From Rhyacophila brunnea (Eukaryota; Arthropoda; Insecta; Trichoptera; Rhyacophilidae), in assembly GCA_022495005.1 (NCBI GenBank), contig JAGYXB010001600.1:372001-436000 (forward strand): a stretch of 64,000 nucleotides of DNA, read 5' to 3'. Shown piece by piece: positions 33,328 through 44,460 of the stretch; the first letter of the stretch is position 1, and the number at the start of each line of letters is the position of its first letter. The position numbers and the translations under genes were made by a program. Under the pieces are notes generated by a model. The model worked only from the letters and a program-made list of their open reading frames with translations, searched no databases and had not been told where the DNA came from.

Positions 33328-35749
33328 ATTATACTTTGAAAATTTTCATAATATCTATATTTTATAATTTTTCAAAAAAAAAGCCAATCGTTCATCTCTG
33401 GTCGTTTACAATAGGTACTCTTGAGTGCGTCCGGAGTTCGAACAATAGTGGGCGAAAAGTTTTATATGCCAACTGGAAAATTTCTCTTGTATTAATTGAG
33501 TACATTTCAATGAAATTCCGGTGTCTTTTATTTACTGTCCCTAGAAAAGTCACAGTGTATATATTTCGTTTTTAAATTCACAAAATAACAAATAAATAAA
33601 ACTGTTTTTAACTATATTTCTGTATCGAACGACAAATAATGTAGTAAGGAAATAAATCAAAAAGACAATAAAATGGAAAAGTATCATTTAAAAATCCGTA
33701 GTGACGACAGACATAGTTGTATAGTAGGTATCTACCAATTAGGACACCACTGTTAAATACAATAAGTTAAATATAAAATGTTTTTGAATATTAAGCACAT
33801 ATTTTCATGGTAATAATGTGGTTAGATTGGCGGCTAAACAAAAAATAGTTCAGTACGTTAGCGCATTAAAACAGATAATTTTCGGCAACTATTTTGACAT
33901 CAGCTCAGTTGTTACTGTGATAATCTGTCCATTAACAGTGAGTACAATATATAATATTAAAACAAATTTATGTTAGAGGGTTTGTTTAGGCATTTTTTGT
34001 ATATTCAATAATATATGAAATTGACTATTCAGTAATTCTAAAATCTCTCCCAGAACGAAGAATATACGGTTGTGTGGTTTTGCAATTTAAAATATCAAGT
34101 ATTCTAAAACGTGTTAAATGTTGATTGCTTGAAACGGTTCGGGTTGAACTCATTTCTCTCAGTATTGTATGTATACTATGTGAAAATCATGTAAAAATGA
34201 TTACATGAAATGATGACATTTAGATATAAAACTTAACTCAACATGTTTAGGTCAAACAATATTATCTTCACCATATTAATATTATATTAGTTTATAACAC
34301 TCACCGATGCATTGTCACGATGGTGACAATATAATATTATAATTAGTACTTCTTAGCGAATGGTACCTAAAAGAAATATTGCGAAGCAAATGTTACCACA
34401 TTGACAAGCAAAGCATTAGAAGTTCTTTTCAAGACAATGATTCACGTCATTTGAAAAAGTTAAAGACTTTTCCTAGAAACGAAGAAAAGCTCTGTAACTT
34501 AAAGCTGTGCACTCCAACCGCAACGAAAGCTCTGGGGAACGGGAGCTTTTGAATAACGCGGTCACTGCTTATTTACTTTGCGATGGACACTTGGCATTCA
34601 CACGTTGGTGCTTTGTTGGACACCGGCCATACAGTGGTTTTGAATAAGAGGCAATGTTTCTTGGAGAATGTTATATATATGTAGGTATGTCAGGTATATC
34701 ACATACATATATATCAAGCCTGGAAGGTTTTTAGTAATGGAAAAATATTTATAATATTTTATTAAATCGACCTCATAATAGTATAATATAGATTCAAAAA
34801 TCTAATCTTAGTACTTTTTTGTTAGCCACATATATATTGACAATTATATAAATATAAGAAAATGTAATATATTTTATTTGCACGACTTAAGGAAATACAA
34901 GTAAGATATATTTTGAAACCGAAATAATATGTTTTAAAGGTTTAATTCTAATTATACATATTTTATCCAGACAATAATTATTATAATAGCATTATTACTT
35001 AAAATCGTGACCACCCTGAACTGCATTCATCTTCAGAATGACTAGGACTCACTACCACTCACGGTCCTTCTAGTAAGCTCCTTCACTTGGGCGCCCCAGA
35101 TAGATGGCACTCTTCTTATTTGATTTCCTTGGAGGCTACCCAAAATAATTATCATTTCCAGGTTATCTGATCCGCGTCGAATAAAATGACAAAAAACTGC
35201 AGAATGTGTCTCAGATATATTGTGTTTGGATGATTGGTTGATTCGTTCTGTACTGTATCCAAGAAATATGAAGTATTTGGAGCCAATACCACATTTTGAA
35301 GATATAAATTGCCGTACAAAAATATGAAGGGCACTAACGTTTGAATAAGCATAATTCCTTGATCATTCTATATAGTGGTAAGATGTGTCATCATTATTTT
35401 TGTGTGCAATATGTGTGTGCTTTCTTATTTCTGCTTCACATCCGCTTTTTCCACTAATGGTAGATAACAGAGATAGATATTTACTTACAATACTTATAAA
35501 ATATTTGTATACCAATATATATTATATTAATTTATAAAGTACCAAATTTGCAAAGCGTGGCTTTGTCACTGTACCACACACATATGGCAAAAATTATCCA
35601 CATATGGTTTTGTGTGTGTTTGACCCAAAGCAATGATTAAAAGCGAAAGCCAAAAGGGTATTTCATACAAGAATATCTGCTTACTAATTGGTAAATAATG
35701 TGCTGCTATTAAGAAAACAAATGGTAATTTTCCAAACAATAATCGAATG
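33328..35749. other. unassigned, mostly AT-rich
   Basis: 2.4 kb without a called element. About 34490-34640 is less AT-rich (CTCTGGGGAACGGGAGCTTT), and 35010-35140 (CACTCACGGTCCTTCTAGTA) is similar; neither has a recognisable frame. CAGTGGTTTTG at about 34633 is a lone hAT-like word. Frames at 33336-33575, 35152-35352 and 35566-35778 show no domain. Confidence 0.35.
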
Positions 35750-36030
35750 CGTATTGCAGCAAATACCTCACGCACCATTCACGCACACACTGTCACCGTC
35801 CATTGCAACCGTGTCAAGTATTTGAGTTGTACGGCTGAGATAAGGATTCGCCCATCCCCCGAAGCCGCCCATCGCACCCCTGGGGCGGCAGTCGCGGCCT
35901 ACGGGGTAGTAGGGTGGGTCGGCAGGGTGGGCGGACAAGTCTATTTGTTTCGTACACATTGAACTGGCGAGCGGCGGATGCAGCGTGGCGATTTCGAGCG
36001 AGATGGAAATTATGCAGTTCTTCGTCTTCC
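35750..36030. promoter_or_regulatory. CpG-rich block, possible promoter or first exon
   Basis: The stretch 35840-36010 carries about 18 CG dinucleotides in ~170 bp, far more than its surroundings (CCCCCGAAGCCGCCCATCGC, GGCGAGCGG). Overlapping frames exist on both strands (35747-35962 plus, 35814-36032 minus, 35914-36153 plus) but none has a recognisable domain, which fits GC-rich DNA lacking stop codons. No TATA box or clear splice donor was identified. Could also be a GC-rich transposon end. Confidence 0.3.
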
Positions 36031-36424
36031 ATGCACCGTTCTTATCTTTTATTCATTGGCTTGTTTGCGTTCAATAACAGAACTTGTTCTTTGATACTTA
36101 CCCACTTGTATCGATGCACATTTTTGATAAAGTATAATACTGTAATATTATGAAGGTTGTTAAATCATCATGACTCAATTTTAAAAGAAAAATGGCCAAA
36201 CACTTTTTCAGGTTTTGACTATGTCAAAAGGTAGTATATTCTAATTCAAAAAGTTTCCCGTAACCCAAGTTACGCATTTTAGTATGTTGAAATCAAACAA
36301 ACATACAGATAAATGGAATGGGAGAGGGTCCATTTAGAAAAATATCCTTACGTAATATTATTAATTTAATTTAATAAAACGCAAATTTTTATCGTACTTA
36401 TTCCTCTTTTATTTAATACATGCG
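36031..36424. other. unassigned; small repeat fragment
   Basis: 36361-36415 (TTTAATAAAACGCAAATTTT, CGTACTTATTCC) matches one arm of the 2446-2644 insertion. Confidence 0.45.
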
Positions 36425-36639
36425 CATCTATTCCATACACAAGACTGCTGTAAGCCGCTATCGGCAGCTATCGACGGTAGTTTTTAATTGTTTGTATCGA
36501 AGTATTAGCACTTATGTAACAATTACAACAAGTTAGCTGTAATTGTTACAATAAGTGCTAATACTTCGATACAAAAAATGAAAAATTACTCTCGATAGCT
36601 GCTGATAGCAGCCTATAGCAGTCGTGTATATAATAGATG
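36425..36639. mobile_element. Family D foldback element, full palindrome
   Basis: Two arms of ~105 bp meet with only ~10 bp between. Left: CATCTATTCCATACACAAGA, GCAGCTATCG, GTATCGAAGTATTAGCACTT. Right arm reads as its complement with roughly 10% differences by eye. It would form a long hairpin as DNA or RNA. No coding and no clear TSD. Related copies: 5757-5855 (one arm) and 57063-57342. Confidence 0.75.
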
Positions 36640-36674
36640 CACTTGATCCTTAATAATATAAACTTTATTCTTTT

Positions 36675-36825
36675 TAAGGGAGGGGGTGAAGTTAAAAAAA
36701 TCCAGCAGATGCCACTGACTTCCACATTTACTTATAATATCTCAACGCTTCAACCACGGACCAACATACATTTCCTGTACATTCCCCATACATAGACACT
36801 CCGTACGTTAAATCTATCTAGAAAT
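36675..36825 (+). repeat. Family J repeat, copy 2
   Basis: GGAGGGGGTGAAGTT, AATCCAGCAGATGCCACTGA, GTACATTCCCCATACATAGA and CACTCCGTACGTTAA match copy 1 at 12895 in order. Confidence 0.5.
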
Positions 36826-37350
36826 TTTGGCATTTTCGTTTCTCAAGAAATTGAAATCGTGATTAGCAAAAAATAAATTAAAAAACGTGCAAGAATTCCG
36901 ACAAATTAATTAACTAATTCTTGAAAAGATTCCGAGCTCTATTTCCAATATTATGTATGTATAAATAATTTGTATATTCGTCTTATTCTTCTTCCTGCTA
37001 CTACAATCCTATGTGGGTATTGGCTTCCTCCACTATCTGCCTACATCCATGTTTATGTTTGTCCAAAGTGACTTCCCTCTAGTTTAGGACACCGAAGCTT
37101 TTTAAACTAATTTTTATATTCGTCCATATTACTAAATATGACTACTTATTTAAATTTAAAACTCAGAGCGGAATGCACAATGGAAAGATAATTGGAAGAA
37201 ATTGGCGACCTAGTTTGAATGTTAAAAAATATAATATTAGTACAGTATTATTATTCAAACTCCGAAAACGAGAGAAACATGCGACGTGTTGTAATATTGT
37301 TTACCTTGTTCTGCATTAAGAGAATACTACATATTAATGACATACATATT
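36826..37350. other. unassigned DNA
   Basis: 36975-37110 (TCTTATTCTTCTTCCTGCTA, GGCTTCCTCCACTATCTGCC) may be a decayed LINE fragment in minus orientation; evidence is weak. Otherwise AT-rich. Confidence 0.3.
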
Positions 37351-37675
37351 AAGAGCATACATCTACAGTGAAGCGGCAAATACTTTTCAACAATAGCTGG
37401 GACGAAATTTCGGACTAGTTGCCAATTGGAGAGCGATAGTCGACCTGTGAGCACGTCAATTTGTTTTGTGTTGGCGTCGGAGGAATATATTCTTAAATCG
37501 TGTAAAGATTTATTATTACTAATATAACAATAAACATAACATTAAACATAACATTAAATGGACGAATGTTGAATTTTTATAACAAATTATGTTTTGTTCT
37601 GCACGCGTCGTTTGCACAATCTGCGTGTCGCGTAGTCACGATCTTTTTAGACCATGCCTCAGCTGAAGTGCCTTA
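37351..37675 (+). repeat. Family F repeat, copy 2
   Basis: Partner of 22265-22630 with the same block order. It contains a short internal duplication AAACATAACATT at about 37533-37555. The minus frame 37251-37454 overlaps only its first third and is not shared with copy 1. Confidence 0.6.
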
Positions 37676-38398
37676 AGATGTAAAATTGTAGTAGATGATA
37701 ATATACGTTATTATATTTTGTTTTGATTGTAAAGTGATTTAACTGTTAAATAATATTTTATTAACGCAAACAAATTCCAAAATGAAAATGTAATCAAATG
37801 TCAAAAAAACTGCAGTCCCCCTTTTGGTATATTTAGAGTGATATTTAAAACAAAACGAAAAAAACCCTGAGGGTCCAGCACACCAGTCGATGTCTTCGTC
37901 ATTAAGCCTCGAAGCAGCCTTGTCTCGTAAGAGAAAGGGGTAGAAAGTTTATTCGAAAGGAAAATGAGGAAGGGATCGGAAAGAGGGTTGATGCGGCGTC
38001 ATGTTTATGCCTGTTTAGTTTTTTTTTCATCGCAAGGAAAGAGTTGAGAATGAGACAACGGCAAGTAAATTTCCCGTCTCTCTCTGTCTTAAGACAGTGG
38101 TGTCCATTAAAGTTTTTCAACTACGTTATCATTTAATATCATTATATAAAGATTATTTATAAAATGCAATTATTTCCAAAGTATGGTTTAAGCTGATACC
38201 TGTAAACTGATGCATGATTATGAAAAGATAATTTGACATAAACAAATTTGTTTGATATGTACGAGTAGGTGCGTCATATCGAAAGAAGAAGAAACGATCA
38301 CTTGTCAGAAAATACCAAAATCTTTATTAAAAGTGTCAAAACATGGTAACATAAAAATGATGTTAAATTTTACACTCGATGATGGCTTATTGAATTGG
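37676..38398. other. unassigned; less AT-rich stretch 37870-38100
   Basis: 37870-38100 (CCAGTCGATGTCTTCGTCAT, GGAAGGGATCGGAAAGAGGG) is compositionally distinct and unique within the window. A 72-residue minus frame (37902-38120) shows no domain. It ends in CAGTGGTGTCC at 38097, a hAT-like word; GGACACCACTG occurs at 33741. Confidence 0.3.
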
Positions 38399-38695
38399 AC
38401 AGGGAACTGAAATACAGTACCACGAAATAAGTGTGGAGAAGAAGGCAACCGATCTCGAATGTGGAAGAATATGGTATAAACTTAAAGACGTGTTAAGAAT
38501 ACGCTTGTCCTTCGTTCTGACAACTGCTCTTGGGTTATGCACTGACGCTCATTTAATATTAATACACACACTATTGCACATCTATAATGCGTGGTTCATT
38601 TTTATTGGACACTAATACATTCAAAACGCTGCGTCAAATGTACTGAATTGGGATATAGCCTATCGGAATTCTGTTTAATAATCTGTTTTGTGGTT
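38399..38695 (+). repeat. Family G repeat, copy 2
   Basis: Partner of 28600-28905 (AATGTGGAAGAATATGG, GGGTTATGCACTGACGCTCA, CATCTATAATGCGTGG, GATATAGCCTATCGGAATTC). Confidence 0.6.
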
Positions 38696-39806
38696 CTGAA
38701 GCAGGATAGTTTATGACCTGACCGCCATAGAATCCAAGTAAAAAAAACCGCGTTGACTTTTCCCAAAGACTGAAAGCACGTTACATTAACGTGATTAAAT
38801 GCATATTATTAACTACTGAAAATAGCATATTCTTTAACAGGTGTTTAAGTTTATCCCATATTTTTCTACATTCGAGATATATTGCCTGTTATACCACAAC
38901 CGCTAAGGTAAGCTATTACTTTTGTGTTCCCAGGGTAAGAAAATTTTGTGTGAATGATACGAAATGGAAGATACCAATTGACATGACGGTGTGGCTTCGG
39001 ATCGGATTCAAATAGAGTGAAAAATGCCTGCTAAAGGTAGGTAATTGACAAGGTGATCTCCACCGCATTTTTTTGAGTAACATGATTCTGGAAACGATAA
39101 ATAAGTAATATTGTCATTACAATCACAACACTATTTTGGTATGCACCATTTGATTTGGATGATTGCAGTGATCGTGGGGGCGTACTATCACGGACGCCAC
39201 TGGTCCCAAGGCTTCGCTTGCGGGTGGGGGGAGGTGGGTTATACACTTGACGGAGCAGTCTCGAAACATCATTTCATTTCAATATTTCATGCTGAAGCCT
39301 TAATGACCTGAGAAACCTCTCTCCGGTTTGTTTAATGATCATCGCGCTAGTGGTTGCGCGATTACTTTCATGGAATTATTACTTAAGCAAGAAGGATAAT
39401 TTACAAAAAAATCTTACACTTAGGAATAATCAGATCATGTAGATGCTTGAATAAAAGTAAGTCTAATCAAATGTAGATACCCATACTAAAAAAGGGCCGG
39501 TTATTGAAGCGCTGCTGGTTTATTTCTATACACTTTTTTCTGTACACTTTAAGTTATGTTACTAAATTATATAATTATTTCTCGTTGTTTTTATTTTTAA
39601 AGAAACAACTGTCACTCTGACGTTTAATCTTTGTTGTGGTGTCGCACTTTCGTAACTCTCAATTTCACCCTCTACCAAACGCGCCAAAAGAAGTATAACT
39701 TTAAAAAATAAAAATTTAATACTGAATACACAAAAGATTTATGAACGTTATATAAAAAAACACATTGAAAAATCTTAGAAATATACCCATTAGAAGTAAA
39801 AGTTGG
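38696..39806. other. unassigned DNA
   Basis: 39160-39245 is less AT-rich (GTGATCGTGGGGGCGTACTA, GGGTGGGGGGAGGTGGG). Frames on both strands lack domains. No repeat boundary found. Confidence 0.35.
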
Positions 39807-39964
39807 AGACAATAGGATTCGTCGTCAAATCATTCATTGTCCGGGTAAGTATTTTTTATCCAATAAGCTATAAATCTGTCTATAACTCATGAAAATAATT
39901 CCTCAAAGCTATATGTGAAAACGGTAACTAACCCTGTAATTGAAATCGATATAATGTTACTAAC
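39807..39964 (+). repeat. R repeat, left copy flanking family A
   Basis: AGACAATAGGATTCGTCGTC ... ATCATTCATTGTCCGGGTAA ... TGTCTATAACTCATG ... ATGTTACTAAC. The last base abuts the family A terminus. The same ordered blocks restart directly after family A. Confidence 0.75.
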
Positions 39965-40360
39965 GGTTACATGTAAATTGTACGTATACCGCCGCACAGT
40001 TCGCCGTGAGCTTTCAATCAGAACGTATACTATACTGTCTCCAATTTTATTAGATTCAGTATAAACATTAGTTCAATTTTCATGGCTGATTTTGGCAAAA
40101 TTCATGAATTCAAGAATGACATCCTAACCTAACCTAAAAAATAATTCAGTATATCGGTTTTTTTCAAAATTTGATTACTGCTGGCTTCTTGTAAAGTGTA
40201 AACCGACAAGAACCGTGTTTTATTTACACATGAATTTTATGTCAGTGCTATATGACCCAAAGAGGTCGACGGTATTTAATATACGGCGATATATTTCCGA
40301 AACAACATTTCATGGTGAAGTATGATACGGTGAACTGCATACGTACATGTTTCCGGACAC
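39965..40360 (-). mobile_element. Family A element between R repeats
   Basis: 396 bp, complete: starts GGTTACATGTAAATTGTACG and ends GCATACGTACATGTTTCCGGACAC. Core telomere-like CCTAACCTAACCTA lies at 40123-40136, next to ATTCATGAATTCAAGAATGA. Non-coding. Opposite orientation to copies 1 and 2. Confidence 0.85.
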
Positions 40361-40361
40361 A

Positions 40362-40541
40362 AGACACAATAAGATTCGCCGTTAAATCATTCATTGTCCG
40401 AGTAAGTGTTTTATTTCCGTTAAGCTATCAATCCGTCTATAACTCATGCAAATAATTACTTAAAAGCTATCTGTGGTATTATAAATTTCGCCAAGAAATG
40501 ATAACCAACTCTGTAATTAAAATCAATGTAATGTTACTAGC
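40362..40541 (+). repeat. R repeat, right copy flanking family A
   Basis: AGACACAATAAGATTCGCCG ... ATCATTCATTGTCCGAGTAA ... CGTCTATAACTCATG ... ATGTTACTAGC. Diverged from the left copy by substitutions and ~20 bp of indels. Confidence 0.75.
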
Positions 40542-40619
40542 ATGATTTATTTTAAGACAGCGTATTTGAATTTTCAGATTGATTTGATCAACATGTACTA
40601 ATATAATATATATGGGGTA

Positions 40620-40830
40620 GACATGTCACTCAGCGAATAGATAACCGCTGGACAAATGCCGACATGCAGCGGTACCCAAGAGGTAATAAATGCCCACAGA
40701 GACGCCCTAAAACCCAACTGCATAGACGAGCTCATAAAGTTCGGTGTATGTACCGAGAATAGTGGAGAGAGCAAGAGGAGGCCTTCACACTGCTGTCGAT
40801 CGAGACCGGCTGATAATGGTGATATATTAT
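40620..40830 (+). pseudogene. LINE remnant, ORF2 C-terminus and tail (RTE-like)
   Basis: In sense direction RWT..M.RYP.G.K and RRP.T.. residues are discernible across frames, followed by W..QEEAFT-like coding (TGGAGAGAGCAAGAGGAGGC, CTTCACACTGCTGTCGA) and CTGATAATGGTG. Lepidopteran LINE C-termini commonly read RW..RM..W.PR...RGRP..RW.D......W....EAF..Q. Stops and frame breaks show it is dead. The window's 67-68 residue frames here are pieces of it. Confidence 0.45.
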
Positions 40831-41149
40831 TTAATTCAAAATGTGTTTTTGAATTTCATTGAAGGCAATATCATTGACAATAATTTATTTAAACCCATTT
40901 ATAAAATATCAAATAACAAACTCGAATGCAACGAAGACAGATCGTGACGATTTTGTGCACTCCATTTCAGGTATTATGTCTATATGCATGCATTCACAAT
41001 AAAGGCTAAATACACTATAATCCAAGGTCATTAATTGGCACGTGCTAAATAATAGATTAATAATTCACGAGATATTATACCTACGTCAGGTAGCCGCCAA
41101 ATAAGCTATCTATACTAATATAAAATTAAATGAGTTATTTTCCTGTCAA
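40831..41149. other. unassigned AT-rich DNA
   Basis: Nothing recognised. Confidence 0.4.
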
Positions 41150-41440
41150 TAGTTGCATAATTCACAAGAATTGAGAGTGTGCCATTCTATAATATTGAAT
41201 ATACTGGAAATAAATGATTTATTAAATTATTAGCAAGTGCAAGTACGTTATAACTAAAATTTTGGTGAGAGTCGGGCGCCTTTTCGTAATTAGGACAATT
41301 CATGATATCTTAGTTTAAAACACAAAAGCTGATAGTCAACAAATACTTGTTAAATTCGTCGTAATTAAGTAAGAAGCCCGTAGTTTAATTGGTTAAAGCA
41401 TACTGGCGCCAATCAAGTGGTTTTTGAGTGAGGTGTTTTC
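41150..41440 (+). repeat. Family E repeat, plus-strand copy
   Basis: Starts CATAATTCACAAGAATTGAG, then the diverged body, and at about 41383-41410 AGCCCGTAGTTTAATTGGTT with AAAGCATACTGGCGCC (A-box region). The B-box part is lost. Its orientation, opposite to the 6, 11 and 13 kb copies, confirms the internal order of family E. Confidence 0.55.
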
Positions 41441-42017
41441 AAATGATGTGTTCTCAAATCTTGTGAAGTATTCGTTTAATAAAAGAAATGGTTTATTAAA
41501 AACAGTAATATTTTTTAATTAATTTACCTAAGTATTCATAATTAATTTCGGCTTTGAGTCCTTCGAGGATAATAACTACGTCGTTGTATATGTGTAGGTA
41601 TATTATATAACTAGTTTATATCACAACGTGTTATAACTAAAGTCTTTCTTGTGTGAATGTTCATTGTAAAACATTTTTAATGAAAATTGTTGATGAGTAA
41701 AACTGCAGTTATTATTTGTGTTTGTTGCCATTATGGAAAAACTTTTTTTTTATCCGGCTGCATTCGGGCATACATGAGTGTAATTCGGTTTACGAAAACG
41801 CAACTTGCACAAACGCAATCGTTTGCAGGGTAAGTAACTTTTTCTTGGCTGGATCGCGTATGATAATGCACCGAGATATAAACAGGAAGAGGAAGTTTCG
41901 CCCTTAACCCGTCTCGCAAACCCTCGTAAAAAGAAGGAGTTAACCAAAGTGCATCCCAGACAATTCGACATGAACAAACACTTATTCTTTTATATTGTTA
42001 TAATACATTTAACAGTC
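41441..42017. other. unassigned DNA
   Basis: Overlapping frames at 41716-41977 on both strands have mixed composition but no domain. The core (CGCAACTTGCACAAACGCAA) is non-repetitive in the window. No clear gene. Confidence 0.3.
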
Positions 42018-42712
42018 TTACGATGGCCATGCGGCCAAGCATCGTGGGTCCCAAGTTCAAATCCTGGGTCTGGCAAGTACGGTAACTGGACAAAACAGAA
42101 CAGCCACGGGATGAATAAAACATTCATTACTGTCGTATATATTTATTAATTAAATACTTAAGTTTATAAACGGAATATATATAAATTAATAACCTCTACT
42201 TATCTATTTGTTTTTGGTAATCATGCACAACTCCACAGAATTATTAAACTCATTATTTCGTTGTAACTAGTCACCCAAGCATTTTGAACACATTAGATTC
42301 ATTAAAACGAGATATACCTAGTTTGCTGGCAATACCGAGTTGAGTCCCGTTTAATTGAGGCTTTCCAGGGATTAGGAATGCAGAAATTATATAATTTGAT
42401 TTTTTTTTACGGCGTATTGAAAACTTGTGTTATTAAAAATCTATGCAACATATAGAGATACGACAACTTCAATATTAAATGATATATTTTTCCTCAAAGG
42501 TCATAAATATATTTATCGCTGTTCTGCTTCTCCATGTTCTGTTTCTTCATGCTCTATCCATGGAACCGCCAAGTGCACATATTGTTTTTCAATTTGTGTT
42601 TGAGTCAGAGTATAGACCTAATAGGTTGAGCAAGTGACTTACATCCATTTCTCGTAAAAACAAAATCTGTTAATAAAAATCTCCACTTTGTGGAGGCCCA
42701 TATGATCCTATT

Positions 42713-43673
42713 CGTATCCGGAAATTAGTACGTAAACAGTTCACCGCAGGACACTTATTCATGCGCCGCAGTACGTGAAACATGAGTTCGTGTAACATTT
42801 AATCAAATGACGAGTTCTTCGTTGATCATTTCACCGTGGAGTATATTTGTACGTATGCTACAACATGTGGCAGTGACGTCCCGTGGGGGTGGGCAGATTG
42901 AGCGTCGCTTGGGGGCGGCAGTTACCCAAAGGGCGGCAAATCGAGGAGAATCATTAGGTATATATAGAAATAGATACCTAAACTTAGTAATAACGGAAAT
43001 ATCTTTCCATTAAAAAAATCAGCTCACTGGTTGGAACAAAGTGTATTAATTAGGTACGAATATGGATTTTTTTGTCGGGTTCGCGATGTCTAGTTTACTT
43101 CCGTTGTCCTTGGACGTCACGTTCTTGGTGAACAGCAATGACACGTGCTTACCTAATTCAAAATTTATCCAAATATGTTTGGCAGTCACTCGCGAATTTT
43201 GGAAGTTGTCAAGTGTATTTTTAAATATACCTATCTGAAACCATAGACTCGCAATATTGTCTATTGCAGCAGAGATGGCATTTATATTAGATTTATATTG
43301 TTAGTAATGTATCCATGCAACACATATTTCTTAGATATTGGAGACATGAAAGGATGATATTATAAAGTACTGTATAAAAAAAATGTGGCGGAGTTTTGGC
43401 ACTGCCTAGGGGCGGCATTTCGTCTAGGGACGTCACTGACATGTGGAGATGTCTTTACTAGGTTAGGTTAGGTTAGGGTTAATCTAATTGGAACAGTACT
43501 ATTTGAAAACTATCGCCGCATTATGTAAGATACGTACAAATGTATTCCACGGTGAAATGTTCAACGAAGAACTCGTCATTTGATAAAATGTTATACGAAC
43601 TCATGTTTCACGTACTGCGGCGCACGAATAAGTGTCCCACGATGAACTGCATACGTAGAACTTACATGTAACC
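42713..43673. mobile_element. Family A long-TIR element within SINE S1
   Basis: Flanked by a perfect 9 bp TSD GATCCTATT at 42704-42712 and 43674-43682. The arms are long inverted repeats of ~150 bp: 42713-42862 and about 43525-43673 share ACACTTATTC.TGCGCCGCAG, TACGTGAAACATGAGTTCGT and AAATGACGAGTTCTTCGTTG. Ends CGTATCCGG and ACATGTAACC link it to family A. Telomere-like TAGGTTAGGTTAGGTTAGGG lies at 43459-43478. Without the nested hAT it is about 385 bp. Long TIRs plus 9 bp TSD suggest a Mutator-like (MULE) non-autonomous element; that class is inference. Confidence 0.85.
42871..43438. mobile_element. hAT-like element within family A
   Basis: 568 bp. Ends CAGTGACGTCCC and GGGACGTCACTG are perfect 12 bp inverted repeats. 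Perfect 8 bp TSD ACATGTGG at 42863-42870 and 43439-43446. GGGGGCGGCAG and GGGGCGGCA words lie near both ends. No transposase; interior AT-rich. It is the youngest of the three nested layers. Confidence 0.9.
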
Positions 43674-43700
43674 GATCCTATTAGGATACGACATGGTAAA

Positions 43701-44460
43701 CAAATTAAAACACATAATATGATATCAATTAACTAAGTTTTTTTACAATGACTTGCTATTGTTTTGATTTTTGGACTGTCACAGATCGCAGTTGACAAAA
43801 TGATACATCTAAAATTGAATTTTGCGAATTCTACCGTTCAATAGAATTAAAATATTGTTTTTTTTTTCAGTGTATACTTGAGTTAAGAGCATTAATACAC
43901 TGCACATGGTTGAGTTGACTTGACAGATGTTTTTAGTAAAAAAGAGTGCCTCCGCGGAGAGGAAACATTAATTTATTTAGTTCTTGTTATATTATATGAA
44001 CGGATATCCTATAAACTTTTAGGATTTGCATGCTTTATAGACGTTTTTGTACTCTACAATCTACGTTATATTATTAATAATTCCTTCAGCTGTTGTGAAT
44101 TGATAATAAAATTATACACATTATTATTGTAATGTCACAGTAATTACAGTATTATATCTTTACTAAGTTATTCTAGTTAAATAAACCTATGTAATAATTA
44201 CCTGGAAGTGAATAAAAATGTCTGAAACTTGGGTTTATGTTTTCTTTTCTTCTGTAGTAGTTTTTATAAATGGAGATCATTAAAATTGTTGGGTAATTTT
44301 CTTACATATTTATAGGTTACTTCAGAATACCGAAAATCTAACAAATAATACACCAGTGACGAAATGTACCCGTTGAAGGAAGGTAGGCTATATAGGTAAC
44401 AAAAAAGTTCAAAAAAACTGTATTATTAACAGTATTTTTTACTACGTATTTCCAAGATTG
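43701..44460. other. unassigned; lone family B left end at 44354
   Basis: CAGTGACGAAATGTACCCGT then GAAGGAAGGTAGGCT (44354-44390) resembles the family B left terminus; the rest of B is missing. The 70-residue frame at 43920-44132 is hydrophobic and AT-driven, with no credible match. Confidence 0.35.

Larger units (their letters stand above)
42018..43700 (+). repeat. SINE S1 split by two insertions
   Basis: Head 42018-42079 (GATGGCCATGCGGCCAAGC, CAAGTTCAAATCCTGGGTCT). Body resumes at about 42568 (GTGCACATATTGTTTTTCAA, GAGTCAGAGTATAGACCTAA) to 42712. The tail resumes at 43683 (AGGATACGACATGG). The first interruption (about 42080-42567) has no clear ends; CAAGTAC/CAAGTGC flanks could be a decayed duplication. 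The second is the family A element below. Confidence 0.7.

Noticed and set aside
42080..42567. solo LTR or full element interrupting SINE S1
   Set aside because: No matching termini (TG..CA or inverted repeats) and only weakly similar flanks (CAAGTAC/CAAGTGC).
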